Translations under genes and position numbers: made by a program | Shown here: piece by piece, positions 34,212 to 42,746 of the stretch | Position numbering within the stretch: the first letter of the stretch is position 1 | Layout of the letters: the number at the start of each line of letters is the position of its first letter | Notes under the pieces: model-generated | Seen by the model: only the letters and a program-made list of their open reading frames with translations | Databases searched by the model: none | What the model was told of the DNA's origin: nothing | Source of the DNA: an uncultured Bacteriovoracaceae bacterium | GTDB lineage: Bacteria > Bdellovibrionota > Bacteriovoracia > Bacteriovoracales > Bacteriovoracaceae | Assembly (NCBI GenBank): GCA_937931205.1 | Contig: CALHBF010000001.1 | Location: 213,501 to 277,500 of the forward strand | DNA: 64,000 nt | Direction of reading: 5' to 3'

Positions 34212-37200
34212 ATGCTTCACTCATATTCTCAATCAATTCGTTACGGCCTGCAGGGAGTTCTCCTCTTCTGTCTGCTTTTTCTCGCTTCTTGTTTACCCAC
34301 GAGCCCAACCAGTGTGAACTCAAGTAATCAATCAACGGATAACGGAACAGATACCAATACAGGTTCAACACAATTTACCCAGCCAACTTTTCCTCACTCG
34401 CAAAACTTTATTCAAGAAGGAAGTACGACTACAGTTAATTCTTTAGCTGTTGGTTTGAACTTTAATGATTATTTTTTAATTAGAGGTTCTAGTCTTTCAA
34501 CTTATCTTTCAAAAATTTCTACTTCTACTGTCATGTGTTTAGTTGGCCGCTACACCTACTCACCTGGACAAGATCGCTATCTTGTTATGAGTGCTAAGCC
34601 GATGATCTTTACTGATGTCATAAAAAAAACTCGGGAATATTATCTCCAAGTACAGCCGGCAAACGATATCGCTAACCAGAATGATTGCTTAACCTATAAC
34701 CTTCAATCTATTCTGCAAGCAAATCCTGCCAATACTCTTCACTTCAGCTTGCAACAGCTTTGTACAAATTGTGCCACTTCTGTTTCCTCTACTCCCCTAA
34801 AGGTTTATTTCTCAACAGGTGAAGAAGCAGCTGCGATTAATCTCGGACAAGCTCGTCTCGTTGTCTCTGGGAACACTTCGCAAAATGGCTCATCTTGCAA
34901 TAGCAATTCTTACTGCCAATCTATCGGCTTTAATTGTTGTCTAGAATCTCAGTGTGCCAACAATGGCGCCATCAGACCTTCAGCTTATACTCAGTCAGGA
35001 TTTGCCAGTGCGCAGGAAGATGTCAAAAACAATCCTGATCATTTTAGAAAGTACCCCGAATTTTATTTTGTTTGTACTGACCAATCAGTTCCAACACCTA
35101 CTCCAGAGCCTGAGTTGCCTGATACCGATTATCAAGCAACTGTTCGTTTACGTGAATTAAAACATATTCATGATTGTCTTAATCAAGTCGATGGCGAGTT
35201 TTCATACTGTACAGTTAAATTCAGCGATGTCTCTCACAGAACAAATAAAACATTCTCCTCATCCGAGCTAGGTTTCACTAGTGACGTTAACTTCTCTAGT
35301 TTAAATCCTCATTTTGCTGGAACAAAATATGAGAACAACATCGTTGAAGTCATCTATGCCAATGAAGTTCTTTATAATCAAAAGACGTCCACTGCCGCGA
35401 CCGGCGGGAATTTTGTTGCCTTAACTAATAATGATAACCTACTCAATGCTCAAGCATTCAATCTTACAAAGGTGAAAGCAGATAACGCCAAAGATGATAA
35501 TCTCTACCTCACTTACAAAATTGATGGCAGCTGCAAAAAGATCACTGATAACCTTGCTCAATGTACTAAAAAGTATATTTACGACTCATTAGCTTCAGAT
35601 AATCTGAAAACTACTTTCCATGACAATTCCATGATTTTCAAACTTCCGACATATGCAGATGTAAGTACTACTGCAACGATCAAGGTTGAAGTCAGCGGCA
35701 TCATTGTTTCAGAAGATAGCTCTACTTGGTCAAGATCCCTCACTTCCGAAGTTGTGAATGGAGTCTCTGAAGCAAGACCTAGAATTGTTTTTAACAACAC
35801 TTATAGGCTCTATCAGAATCAAGAAGTCAAAATTACGTATTTTGTTAACTCCAATGTCTCAAAACTCATGAGCATGAAATTAAAGGCCCAGGAGAAAGTA
35901 AATACTGCCTGCCAATGCTCTGGGATCAACTGTAATTTTAAACCTATCTATAGCGATGCAACCAATTCAAGCATCGTTAATTTTGAATGTGTTTTCCCTG
36001 GACCAGGAGATACAACTCCGCCGGCCAATCAAACAGTCTATGTTTCAAACCGTAATGCTCCTCATCGCTACTATGACTCTAATGGAGTTAATTACGATGA
36101 AAACTTTGAGACGGCACCTGCGCAAGAAGGCAATCTCTTCAAATATGATAACAATGATGTGCTAAAACCAAATAATAACACTTGTACCAGTGGTGAGTGC
36201 TATGTGGGTTTCAATGAAATCTACGGAAGCTTTGATGTCAACTCTACTCGTAAATCTCTTCCTGCTAAACGAGTGAGAGTTAAAAAAGATACTTCTTACG
36301 ATTTGATTACCATCAATGGGATTTTCTCAAGTTGTACAACTTGTGGTTCCGACTATTACAACTCTCTCCAAAAAATCTTCCCAAATAGTTTTGATAACTT
36401 TGGAGCGGGATACACTCCAGATGTTCTTAATAGTTCTCGCATCGGTTCAACAGGTTCAATGCGCTCTGATGATTTACTTTTTGGACGTGCTTGTTTTGTT
36501 CCAGCTACAATGATTCCTTGGACCCATACTTTAAAAAACAATGTTAAAGAACAAAGACTCAGTCGTCTGGCCTCTCAACATTTCCTTTTTGCTAACGGTT
36601 ACCAAAGAGACTGGTACGGCTTTGATTACGGCTCTCTAATCGGTTCATTCGATGGTGTGACTTGGTTCTCTGTTGGGTCATCAAGAAGAATTAAGGCCAA
36701 GAGTAATTATCTTTATCTTGCCGTTAACTCTTATTTCCATGATTTAAATACAGACAGCTCATACCAAGTATCTGTTACAGAATCCTCTCCTTTCACATCT
36801 CCATCAAAGCCAGATCATGATACCGAAACGGATGGGGCTCAATGTCAGCGTAGCCACTTCTGCTCAAAGGACGATGATTGCTTCCGTCAGCTAGGCTATG
36901 ATTACACCTGCCAGAATATCAATGAAATCATGACCGATTGGCCAGTCTTTGATCAAAACGGTATTGAGACTATAAATTCAAATTATAAGAGTCTTTCTTC
37001 TATTGTAGATGGTAGCAATTCTCAAGCTCGTCGCTGCGTTTATCGCGGACGTGGAGCACCTTGTGTTGCTGACCTTGCTAATCTAAACAGCATTAGCGAA
37101 TCATCCATCTTTAATGGGACAAAAACTAAAGGGCAGCTCGCCTGCTCTAGCAATAATGCCTGCTCTCCCGTTGGAACTTCTCGCTTTAACAACAAAATTG

Positions 37201-39215
37201 CACGTTTCGCCAATACTCCTTATGCGCAAAATCTCCAAGGAGTTGTTTCACCTGCTGGTGATACAGTAGGTCTCGCGGCCAAGATTATTGGTCGTCCTTT
37301 TAATTACAATGCAAGAAATCCTGTTGCCAGTGAGGCAGCGGCCCCTCTTTATTTCACTAAGGTTAATGCTGTCTGCACACCTGGGGTTGAATTGGCAAGT
37401 TCAACTCGAACGGATGATCTGAATTTAAGAGCTCCTACCAATCCTATTGGGAAATCCGATAAATTGTTTGGTGTCGGTCCTACTATGAGTGGTTTTGGAA
37501 ACAACTGGAAGTATTTAAGTGCGTGTCCTGCGACAGATGCTTCTGGTTACTCCATTCATCAGTATGATTTAAGCTTAACTGATCCCCTACTCCTCACTCA
37601 TACGACGACTCAAAATATGTCGACTAACCTCTTAGACCTTGCTCCTTTGAATAGTCAGAAAATATTCTCAGCGGAAAGCACTGTTTCAGAAGATTACCAA
37701 GTGACTTCAATTGGCTATCAGAGAAACGCTTGTCTTCGAGCTCCTGGCGCATCTTGTTTTTCAGATCTTGAATGTGCTCCTTCTGATATTGCGGCGACAA
37801 GAGTAAGAAATGCCAGCGGACTGGCCTCTTATTTAAACGAAGCTGAAATTAACTTTTGGAAAGAAGAGCTTATTTGTGGAAATCCTAAGTTTAAATTTGT
37901 AGGTAGTAATCTTGTTAATAATGACTTCACTCTTCTTGAAAACAGATGCTGTCGCGATATTGGAAAATCTCTAACTGTTTACACTCAAACAGATACTTCA
38001 GCCTTTAAGTGGTGTGAAGGAACACAAGTTCAAGTAGCAGGACTTAATACTTCTATTACCGATAAAGATCGCTACTCCCGTGTTCATACGGCCTTTGATA
38101 CAATGACTTGTAACGTAGGAGATATTGATAGTTCTAAGAAGTTTGCTCTTTCTATTGCTAAGGGAGGGGCTGCCTATACCAATCTCAATCAGATTCTTGG
38201 ACAATATAAAACCCTGGATACTGTGAATAGCAGAACTTGCTGTACTCAAAACTGGGTGCGCTCTTTCCACTCTTCAAATGGTGGCGGTCACAAATTTGAT
38301 AATACCAAGGCCCAGACAATTGATAAGACCATTTTCAAATACATCTCATGGTTACCTAATGACACGACTCTTACTGTAAGTGATGGCCCATTTGAATGTG
38401 ATGAAGAGAACTTCACTAACATCTCATGTGAAATTAAGAGCCTTACAGTGAGCGAGCAGAACAAGTATTTGGAATGGGCTTCAAGTCTTGAGCTTATTGG
38501 GATTCCGCAAGCTGCAATTGGAACAAATGACAAGGTTTTCAAACTTGTTGATGACAGTCAGGTCAATATAGCGGCCAATCTTGATCCTCTTCCAAAAACC
38601 ATCAAAAAAAGATCAGGAAGTGTTCCTGCTGATTTCTCTGATGGTACAGATTTTTATTATTCAGGAGCAAGCTACGATAAGTTTGAAATCAGCTCAAGCT
38701 CTTTAAAGAAAGTCTTCTCGGAGAATGAGTTCAACTGTTGTGTACCTTCAGGGGATGAAGTTCCAGATACTGTTACAGATGCTCAATGTTGTACTGGTTA
38801 TGTGGCCAACAATAATAATACCAGACGCTGTTGTCTGCCTGATTTTGCCAACGTCAGTGTTTATCTTAACCGTTATGTATCAAGTGAAGGACGAGGTCTG
38901 CCAGATCACGCCTATGATGAAAAAACAGGCTATATTAAAGATCCTGCAATGGCGGTCAGTATCGCTAATGCAAAAAACCTTTGTTGCTCAGGCACTGCCA
39001 TGACAGGAGTCGCGATTAGCAAACTCCCTATCCCTATTTATACCAACCGTTTCTTACCGCCAAATACCAGCAATACGGTTACTCGTTTCAACTACCGCAC
39101 CGACAGTGTTGATAACAACGAAGAAACAGGATTGATTGGTGATATCTTTGATGCTGGTGTGAGATGGAATAATCAGGTTTATTGTGTTCCAGCGAATTTT
39201 ACTTCAGGAAATTAA
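34212..39215 (+). CDS. Giant cysteine-rich lipoprotein
   Basis: 1667 aa, the longest gene in the window. A signal peptide ends in LASC (C27), followed by a Ser/Thr/Asn-rich tether, so it is probably a surface lipoprotein. The mature part is beta-rich and low in Lys/Arg. It carries many cysteine clusters: seven CC pairs (such as NCCLES, RCCRDIG, TCCTQN, NCCVPSG, QCCTGY) and motifs like C-x-C and C-x4-C. These probably form disulfides. No known domain is recognised. It stands alone between cinA and uppP under a FliA-like promoter. A cell-surface adhesin or attachment factor is a guess. Confidence 0.85.
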   Translation: MLHSYSQSIRYGLQGVLLFCLLFLASCLPTSPTSVNSSNQSTDNGTDTNTGSTQFTQPTFPHSQNFIQEGSTTTVNSLAVGLNFNDYFLIRGSSLSTYLSKISTSTVMCLVGRYTYSPGQDRYLVMSAKPMIFTDVIKKTREYYLQVQPANDIANQNDCLTYNLQSILQANPANTLHFSLQQLCTNCATSVSSTPLKVYFSTGEEAAAINLGQARLVVSGNTSQNGSSCNSNSYCQSIGFNCCLESQCANNGAIRPSAYTQSGFASAQEDVKNNPDHFRKYPEFYFVCTDQSVPTPTPEPELPDTDYQATVRLRELKHIHDCLNQVDGEFSYCTVKFSDVSHRTNKTFSSSELGFTSDVNFSSLNPHFAGTKYENNIVEVIYANEVLYNQKTSTAATGGNFVALTNNDNLLNAQAFNLTKVKADNAKDDNLYLTYKIDGSCKKITDNLAQCTKKYIYDSLASDNLKTTFHDNSMIFKLPTYADVSTTATIKVEVSGIIVSEDSSTWSRSLTSEVVNGVSEARPRIVFNNTYRLYQNQEVKITYFVNSNVSKLMSMKLKAQEKVNTACQCSGINCNFKPIYSDATNSSIVNFECVFPGPGDTTPPANQTVYVSNRNAPHRYYDSNGVNYDENFETAPAQEGNLFKYDNNDVLKPNNNTCTSGECYVGFNEIYGSFDVNSTRKSLPAKRVRVKKDTSYDLITINGIFSSCTTCGSDYYNSLQKIFPNSFDNFGAGYTPDVLNSSRIGSTGSMRSDDLLFGRACFVPATMIPWTHTLKNNVKEQRLSRLASQHFLFANGYQRDWYGFDYGSLIGSFDGVTWFSVGSSRRIKAKSNYLYLAVNSYFHDLNTDSSYQVSVTESSPFTSPSKPDHDTETDGAQCQRSHFCSKDDDCFRQLGYDYTCQNINEIMTDWPVFDQNGIETINSNYKSLSSIVDGSNSQARRCVYRGRGAPCVADLANLNSISESSIFNGTKTKGQLACSSNNACSPVGTSRFNNKIARFANTPYAQNLQGVVSPAGDTVGLAAKIIGRPFNYNARNPVASEAAAPLYFTKVNAVCTPGVELASSTRTDDLNLRAPTNPIGKSDKLFGVGPTMSGFGNNWKYLSACPATDASGYSIHQYDLSLTDPLLLTHTTTQNMSTNLLDLAPLNSQKIFSAESTVSEDYQVTSIGYQRNACLRAPGASCFSDLECAPSDIAATRVRNASGLASYLNEAEINFWKEELICGNPKFKFVGSNLVNNDFTLLENRCCRDIGKSLTVYTQTDTSAFKWCEGTQVQVAGLNTSITDKDRYSRVHTAFDTMTCNVGDIDSSKKFALSIAKGGAAYTNLNQILGQYKTLDTVNSRTCCTQNWVRSFHSSNGGGHKFDNTKAQTIDKTIFKYISWLPNDTTLTVSDGPFECDEENFTNISCEIKSLTVSEQNKYLEWASSLELIGIPQAAIGTNDKVFKLVDDSQVNIAANLDPLPKTIKKRSGSVPADFSDGTDFYYSGASYDKFEISSSSLKKVFSENEFNCCVPSGDEVPDTVTDAQCCTGYVANNNNTRRCCLPDFANVSVYLNRYVSSEGRGLPDHAYDEKTGYIKDPAMAVSIANAKNLCCSGTAMTGVAISKLPIPIYTNRFLPPNTSNTVTRFNYRTDSVDNNEETGLIGDIFDAGVRWNNQVYCVPANFTSGN

Positions 39216-39222
39216 TTCATTC

Positions 39223-39262
39223 TAAGATAGGTTCTAGGAAGACCCTAAAACCTATCTTATTC
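39223..39262. terminator. Bidirectional terminator between the giant lipoprotein gene and uppP
   Basis: Arms TAAGATAGGTT (39223-39233) and AACCTATCTTA (39249-39259) with an inner 15-nt loop that can extend the stem. Confidence 0.8.
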
Positions 39263-39263
39263 T

Positions 39264-40076
39264 TTAGTAGATAACAAAATAGACGGCCAGAGCGATAATC
39301 CAGCGATAAATCGAGAAAACGTAGAGAGGAATTTTAGCAATCAACTTCATAAAGAAATGAATGGTAAAAAAGCCAACGACAAATGAAGTCAAGACTCCAA
39401 TGAATAGAGGCATCATGGCAGTCGAGTCCCCTCCATGCATAAGCTCAGGAACTTCTTTTAAAATGCCTGCAAAAATAATGGGAAGAGAAAGAAGAAAAGA
39501 AAATGCTCCAGCGTCCCTTCTACGGAGTCCTAAAATCAAGGCCATTGTAATAGTAATCCCAGAACGGCTCACTCCTGGAAAAATGGCCAAACTCTGGGCC
39601 ACTCCGATGAGAATAGCTAGTTTCCACTGAATCTTCTCCTCCATCGGATTGCTCTTTAAATGCTTTTGCGAATTAACCCAATCAGCAAACCAAAGAAGTG
39701 CTCCAAAGACACTTAAATTTAAGACGATCACCCATGGTTCACGTGCCATCTTAGAGAATGGAAGAAGAAGCAAAATGCAAACAACGCTCGCAATAGTAGA
39801 AATCACGAAGTTTTTAGCAAAATAAAGATCACTGTCATTTTTCTTTTCAAAAAGAAGCAAGGGCTTAATCTGCTTTAATAATTTAAGAATCTCGCTCTTA
39901 AAATAAAGCATTACTGCCAACGCAGTCCCTAAATGCATCATAAGATCAAACTTTACACCTGGGTCTTCAATATGCATTAAATGAGGAAGCAGGGCTAAGT
40001 GTCCACTGGAACTGACTGGAAGAAATTCAGAAAGACCCTGAATGATTCCATAAATAATGGCCTCTAAATTATTCAT
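39264..40076 (-). CDS. uppP: Undecaprenyl-diphosphatase
   Basis: Integral membrane phosphatase of 270 aa (about 8 membrane segments) that recycles undecaprenyl pyrophosphate for peptidoglycan and O-antigen synthesis. Active motifs are EFLPVSSSGHL near the N-terminus and FPGVSRSGITI. The start is 5 nt after the FHA-RDD gene, so they are co-transcribed. Confidence 0.95.
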   Translation of the reverse strand: MNNLEAIIYGIIQGLSEFLPVSSSGHLALLPHLMHIEDPGVKFDLMMHLGTALAVMLYFKSEILKLLKQIKPLLLFEKKNDSDLYFAKNFVISTIASVVCILLLLPFSKMAREPWVIVLNLSVFGALLWFADWVNSQKHLKSNPMEEKIQWKLAILIGVAQSLAIFPGVSRSGITITMALILGLRRRDAGAFSFLLSLPIIFAGILKEVPELMHGGDSTAMMPLFIGVLTSFVVGFFTIHFFMKLIAKIPLYVFSIYRWIIALAVYFVIY

Positions 40077-40081
40077 TCTTC

Positions 40082-42547
40082 TTACAACACTTTTGTTTGA
40101 GAAATATTAAAATACTCTAAGTTCTTTATCTCTACAGCATCTATCAGATCTTTGAAGTTTGCTTCTAATTTAGAAATGGCTTCGTCCTTATTACCTGCAA
40201 AACTTTCTAAAAGCAGCCCGACCGACTTCACTGCTTTGGTTAAAATCGCATATTCATCTGGATCATTATCGCTCAGAACTTTTGCAGAAAGCTTGTAGAA
40301 ATCCTCATAAAGACTTTGAGCATCTTCGATCGCAACACTCTGTCCTTCTTTCAAAGAACTGATGAGCTTATCCCAGCTCTGATTCTCAACGTCTTTCCCC
40401 CACTGAGCTTTATCCAGTGAGTACTTATAAAGCCTTAAAGACTGTCCAGCGACTTTCTCACCGCTAAAGCTCACTTTTAGAATCTTGCCTTCAGGCATAA
40501 TAGGAATAATAAAATCGTGAGGCTTTGGAGACTTTTGTCCGATACGAAGTGCCGTAATATTTCCCATCTTCACAAAATTCATGTCAGAGAGATCTGCTCC
40601 TTCAAGAAGTGCAATAAAACTCTCCTTATAGTGAAGAAGACTTGTAACCAGCGGAACTTCATGAGCATAGCTGAAGTAACTCTCAAGACTCATATCCATG
40701 GCCATTCGATGAAAACTCATAAACTCCTCAGAGAATGAGACATTATCCACTGAACTTCTTTTAAATCCTGCAGGAGTATGCTGATTAATCAAATTATCAA
40801 GATGAGGGTATTTTAATTTTAAAAAAGGATTTCCCTTAAGACCAATTTCTAAAAGCTGGCGTAAATCAAAGTTTTTATAGTTCTCGATCTGACTGCTTCC
40901 TTTCATTTTCTTATCATAGACATTTAAAACAAAAGTCGAGTTAGTTTTTGAGCCACTACCTTCAAATTTAAATCCAGGGATTCCAATAAAGCCATTATCA
41001 AAATCAACTTTAAATCCAAGAAGACCTGACGAGAATGACGAAGTCACTTCAGACGTTTCATTATCGTTCTCCTGAGCATGAATTCTTTGAACAATCTCTT
41101 TAGGCATTTGATAATGTGGACTTGATTCAAATCCTTGAAACATCGGAGCCATCAATACGAAGAAAACACTGAGTGGAAGGAATATCAAACTCAAAAGGAT
41201 ATTCATTATTTTTGAATCAGAATACAAATGAGTGAATGTAACAACCTCTTTAAAGGTTCTTCTCGAAATCACTGCTCCGATATCAAAGATGATAAATGGG
41301 AAAGTAATAAACCCGATAAGAGTCCTTAATACTCCTCCAATACGCTTCCAAATAATATTTCCAGAAGATTTCATTTTCACTAAGCCTTGACCCAAACTTA
41401 CACCTAAAATCAAAGTGAAAACTAATTTCGATATCGCAAAGATAACCAACGTCGGAATAGGATTAAAGAACTCTTGAGTAAACTTCCAGACATCTTTAAC
41501 AAGTTCAATGATAGGCAATAAATTCTGTTCGCTCTCTACATAAAGTGGAGATGCCGCGATCTGGGCCAAGATCGCAAGCCCTTCTGTTTCAGTTTGAGAA
41601 ACTAAGTTTTTAAAATCATCAAAAGGAGAAATAAGAAGGACAACTCCATAAGAGAGCAATAAATCAATTTGAAGAGCGACAATTCTTAAAACTGTATTTG
41701 CTGCATATTTCGTTTGATAAGTAGAGCCTTTAGCTCTTGTCCTAAAACTGTCTTTTGGCTTCTTTTTATCAAAGAAAGTAAACCCTGCTTTTTTAGCTTC
41801 CGTTTTTACTTTTTTCTCTATCGGTGTGGATTTTTTTCTAAAATCTTGCTCATCAAGAATAGCATCGATATCGCTGTCATCCTGATCATCTTCTTCTACA
41901 AGCTCCAATAACTCTTCTTCGTTATTATGATCCTCTAGCAATCTTTCCATCGTTTTAGATTTTTGCAATAAGCTTTCAAGATGTATGGTGTTCTCATGAT
42001 TCTCGAGCTTATCATCAAGTTTAAATTTATCTGAAAGCTCCCCAATTTCATTCATCAGGCTTCCACTTAGCTCAATCGAGCTATCTGTCTTGTCCTCAAG
42101 AGTAAGATTATCGACCTCATCTGGAATTGATGTCAGTGCAGACTTCCTCTCTCTTACAACTGCTTCATTATGAGTTTTGATAGAGATAAGAAGCTCTCCA
42201 ATTTTAATCAAATCTGATTCATCAAGGATAAGACTTTTCCCGGGCTCAATGGCCACATCATTTACCTTAGTGCCGTTAACACTCTTGTGATCAGTCAACG
42301 AGATGACATCTTGCTCTAAAGTGAATGTGCAGTGTCTCGGAGAAATCGAATCATCAGCAATAAGAACATCACCAATTTCGCTACCAAAACTTAGACTTTT
42401 TTGAAGCCGATAACAGGGTTGCCCCTCCATATTAGTCAGCTCTAATTCAAAAATCTTCGAAATCCGTAAATTGGCTATATGGTCTTGAGTAATAAATTCG
42501 CCATTATTTTGTGGCGCCTGCTTAGACTTAAAAAGCTTTCCTAGCAC
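40082..42547 (-). CDS. FHA-RDD fusion membrane protein
   Basis: 821 aa with a GTG start. An FHA domain at about 47-125 holds S69, R71-H72 and NGTKVND (91-97), the phosphothreonine-binding set. An acidic, coiled linker (about 130-270) follows. Then comes an RDD-type membrane domain (about 275-470; conserved Arg in VLRIVALQID and Asp in DLLLS). A roughly 330-residue C-terminal region is unassigned. It probably senses a phosphorylated partner and acts in the envelope. It forms one operon with uppP, so a link to cell-wall lipid flow is possible. Confidence 0.8.
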   Translation of the reverse strand: MLGKLFKSKQAPQNNGEFITQDHIANLRISKIFELELTNMEGQPCYRLQKSLSFGSEIGDVLIADDSISPRHCTFTLEQDVISLTDHKSVNGTKVNDVAIEPGKSLILDESDLIKIGELLISIKTHNEAVVRERKSALTSIPDEVDNLTLEDKTDSSIELSGSLMNEIGELSDKFKLDDKLENHENTIHLESLLQKSKTMERLLEDHNNEEELLELVEEDDQDDSDIDAILDEQDFRKKSTPIEKKVKTEAKKAGFTFFDKKKPKDSFRTRAKGSTYQTKYAANTVLRIVALQIDLLLSYGVVLLISPFDDFKNLVSQTETEGLAILAQIAASPLYVESEQNLLPIIELVKDVWKFTQEFFNPIPTLVIFAISKLVFTLILGVSLGQGLVKMKSSGNIIWKRIGGVLRTLIGFITFPFIIFDIGAVISRRTFKEVVTFTHLYSDSKIMNILLSLIFLPLSVFFVLMAPMFQGFESSPHYQMPKEIVQRIHAQENDNETSEVTSSFSSGLLGFKVDFDNGFIGIPGFKFEGSGSKTNSTFVLNVYDKKMKGSSQIENYKNFDLRQLLEIGLKGNPFLKLKYPHLDNLINQHTPAGFKRSSVDNVSFSEEFMSFHRMAMDMSLESYFSYAHEVPLVTSLLHYKESFIALLEGADLSDMNFVKMGNITALRIGQKSPKPHDFIIPIMPEGKILKVSFSGEKVAGQSLRLYKYSLDKAQWGKDVENQSWDKLISSLKEGQSVAIEDAQSLYEDFYKLSAKVLSDNDPDEYAILTKAVKSVGLLLESFAGNKDEAISKLEANFKDLIDAVEIKNLEYFNISQTKVL

Positions 42548-42687
42548 TGGTCCAATCCCTGGTGAAATTCGTTTGATTTTACATATTTAGTTTCACTTTT
42601 TTTGTAGGAATTGCCAAGAAATCTCAAATTTAGGCGGTCTTACCTCAATAAAGGCATACAATTACAGACAAGTATCTCCTTTGAAAC

Positions 42688-42715
42688 TAATGCTTTTCTT
42701 CAAAAAAGCCGAAAA
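42688..42715 (+). promoter_or_regulatory. FliA-like promoter of the 968-aa secreted protein
   Basis: TAATGCTT (42688-42695), 12-nt spacer, GCCGAAAA (42708-42715), then a leader of about 25 nt. Confidence 0.5.
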
Positions 42716-42746
42716 AACAAGGAGATACTAATTAAAAGGTTTACTT

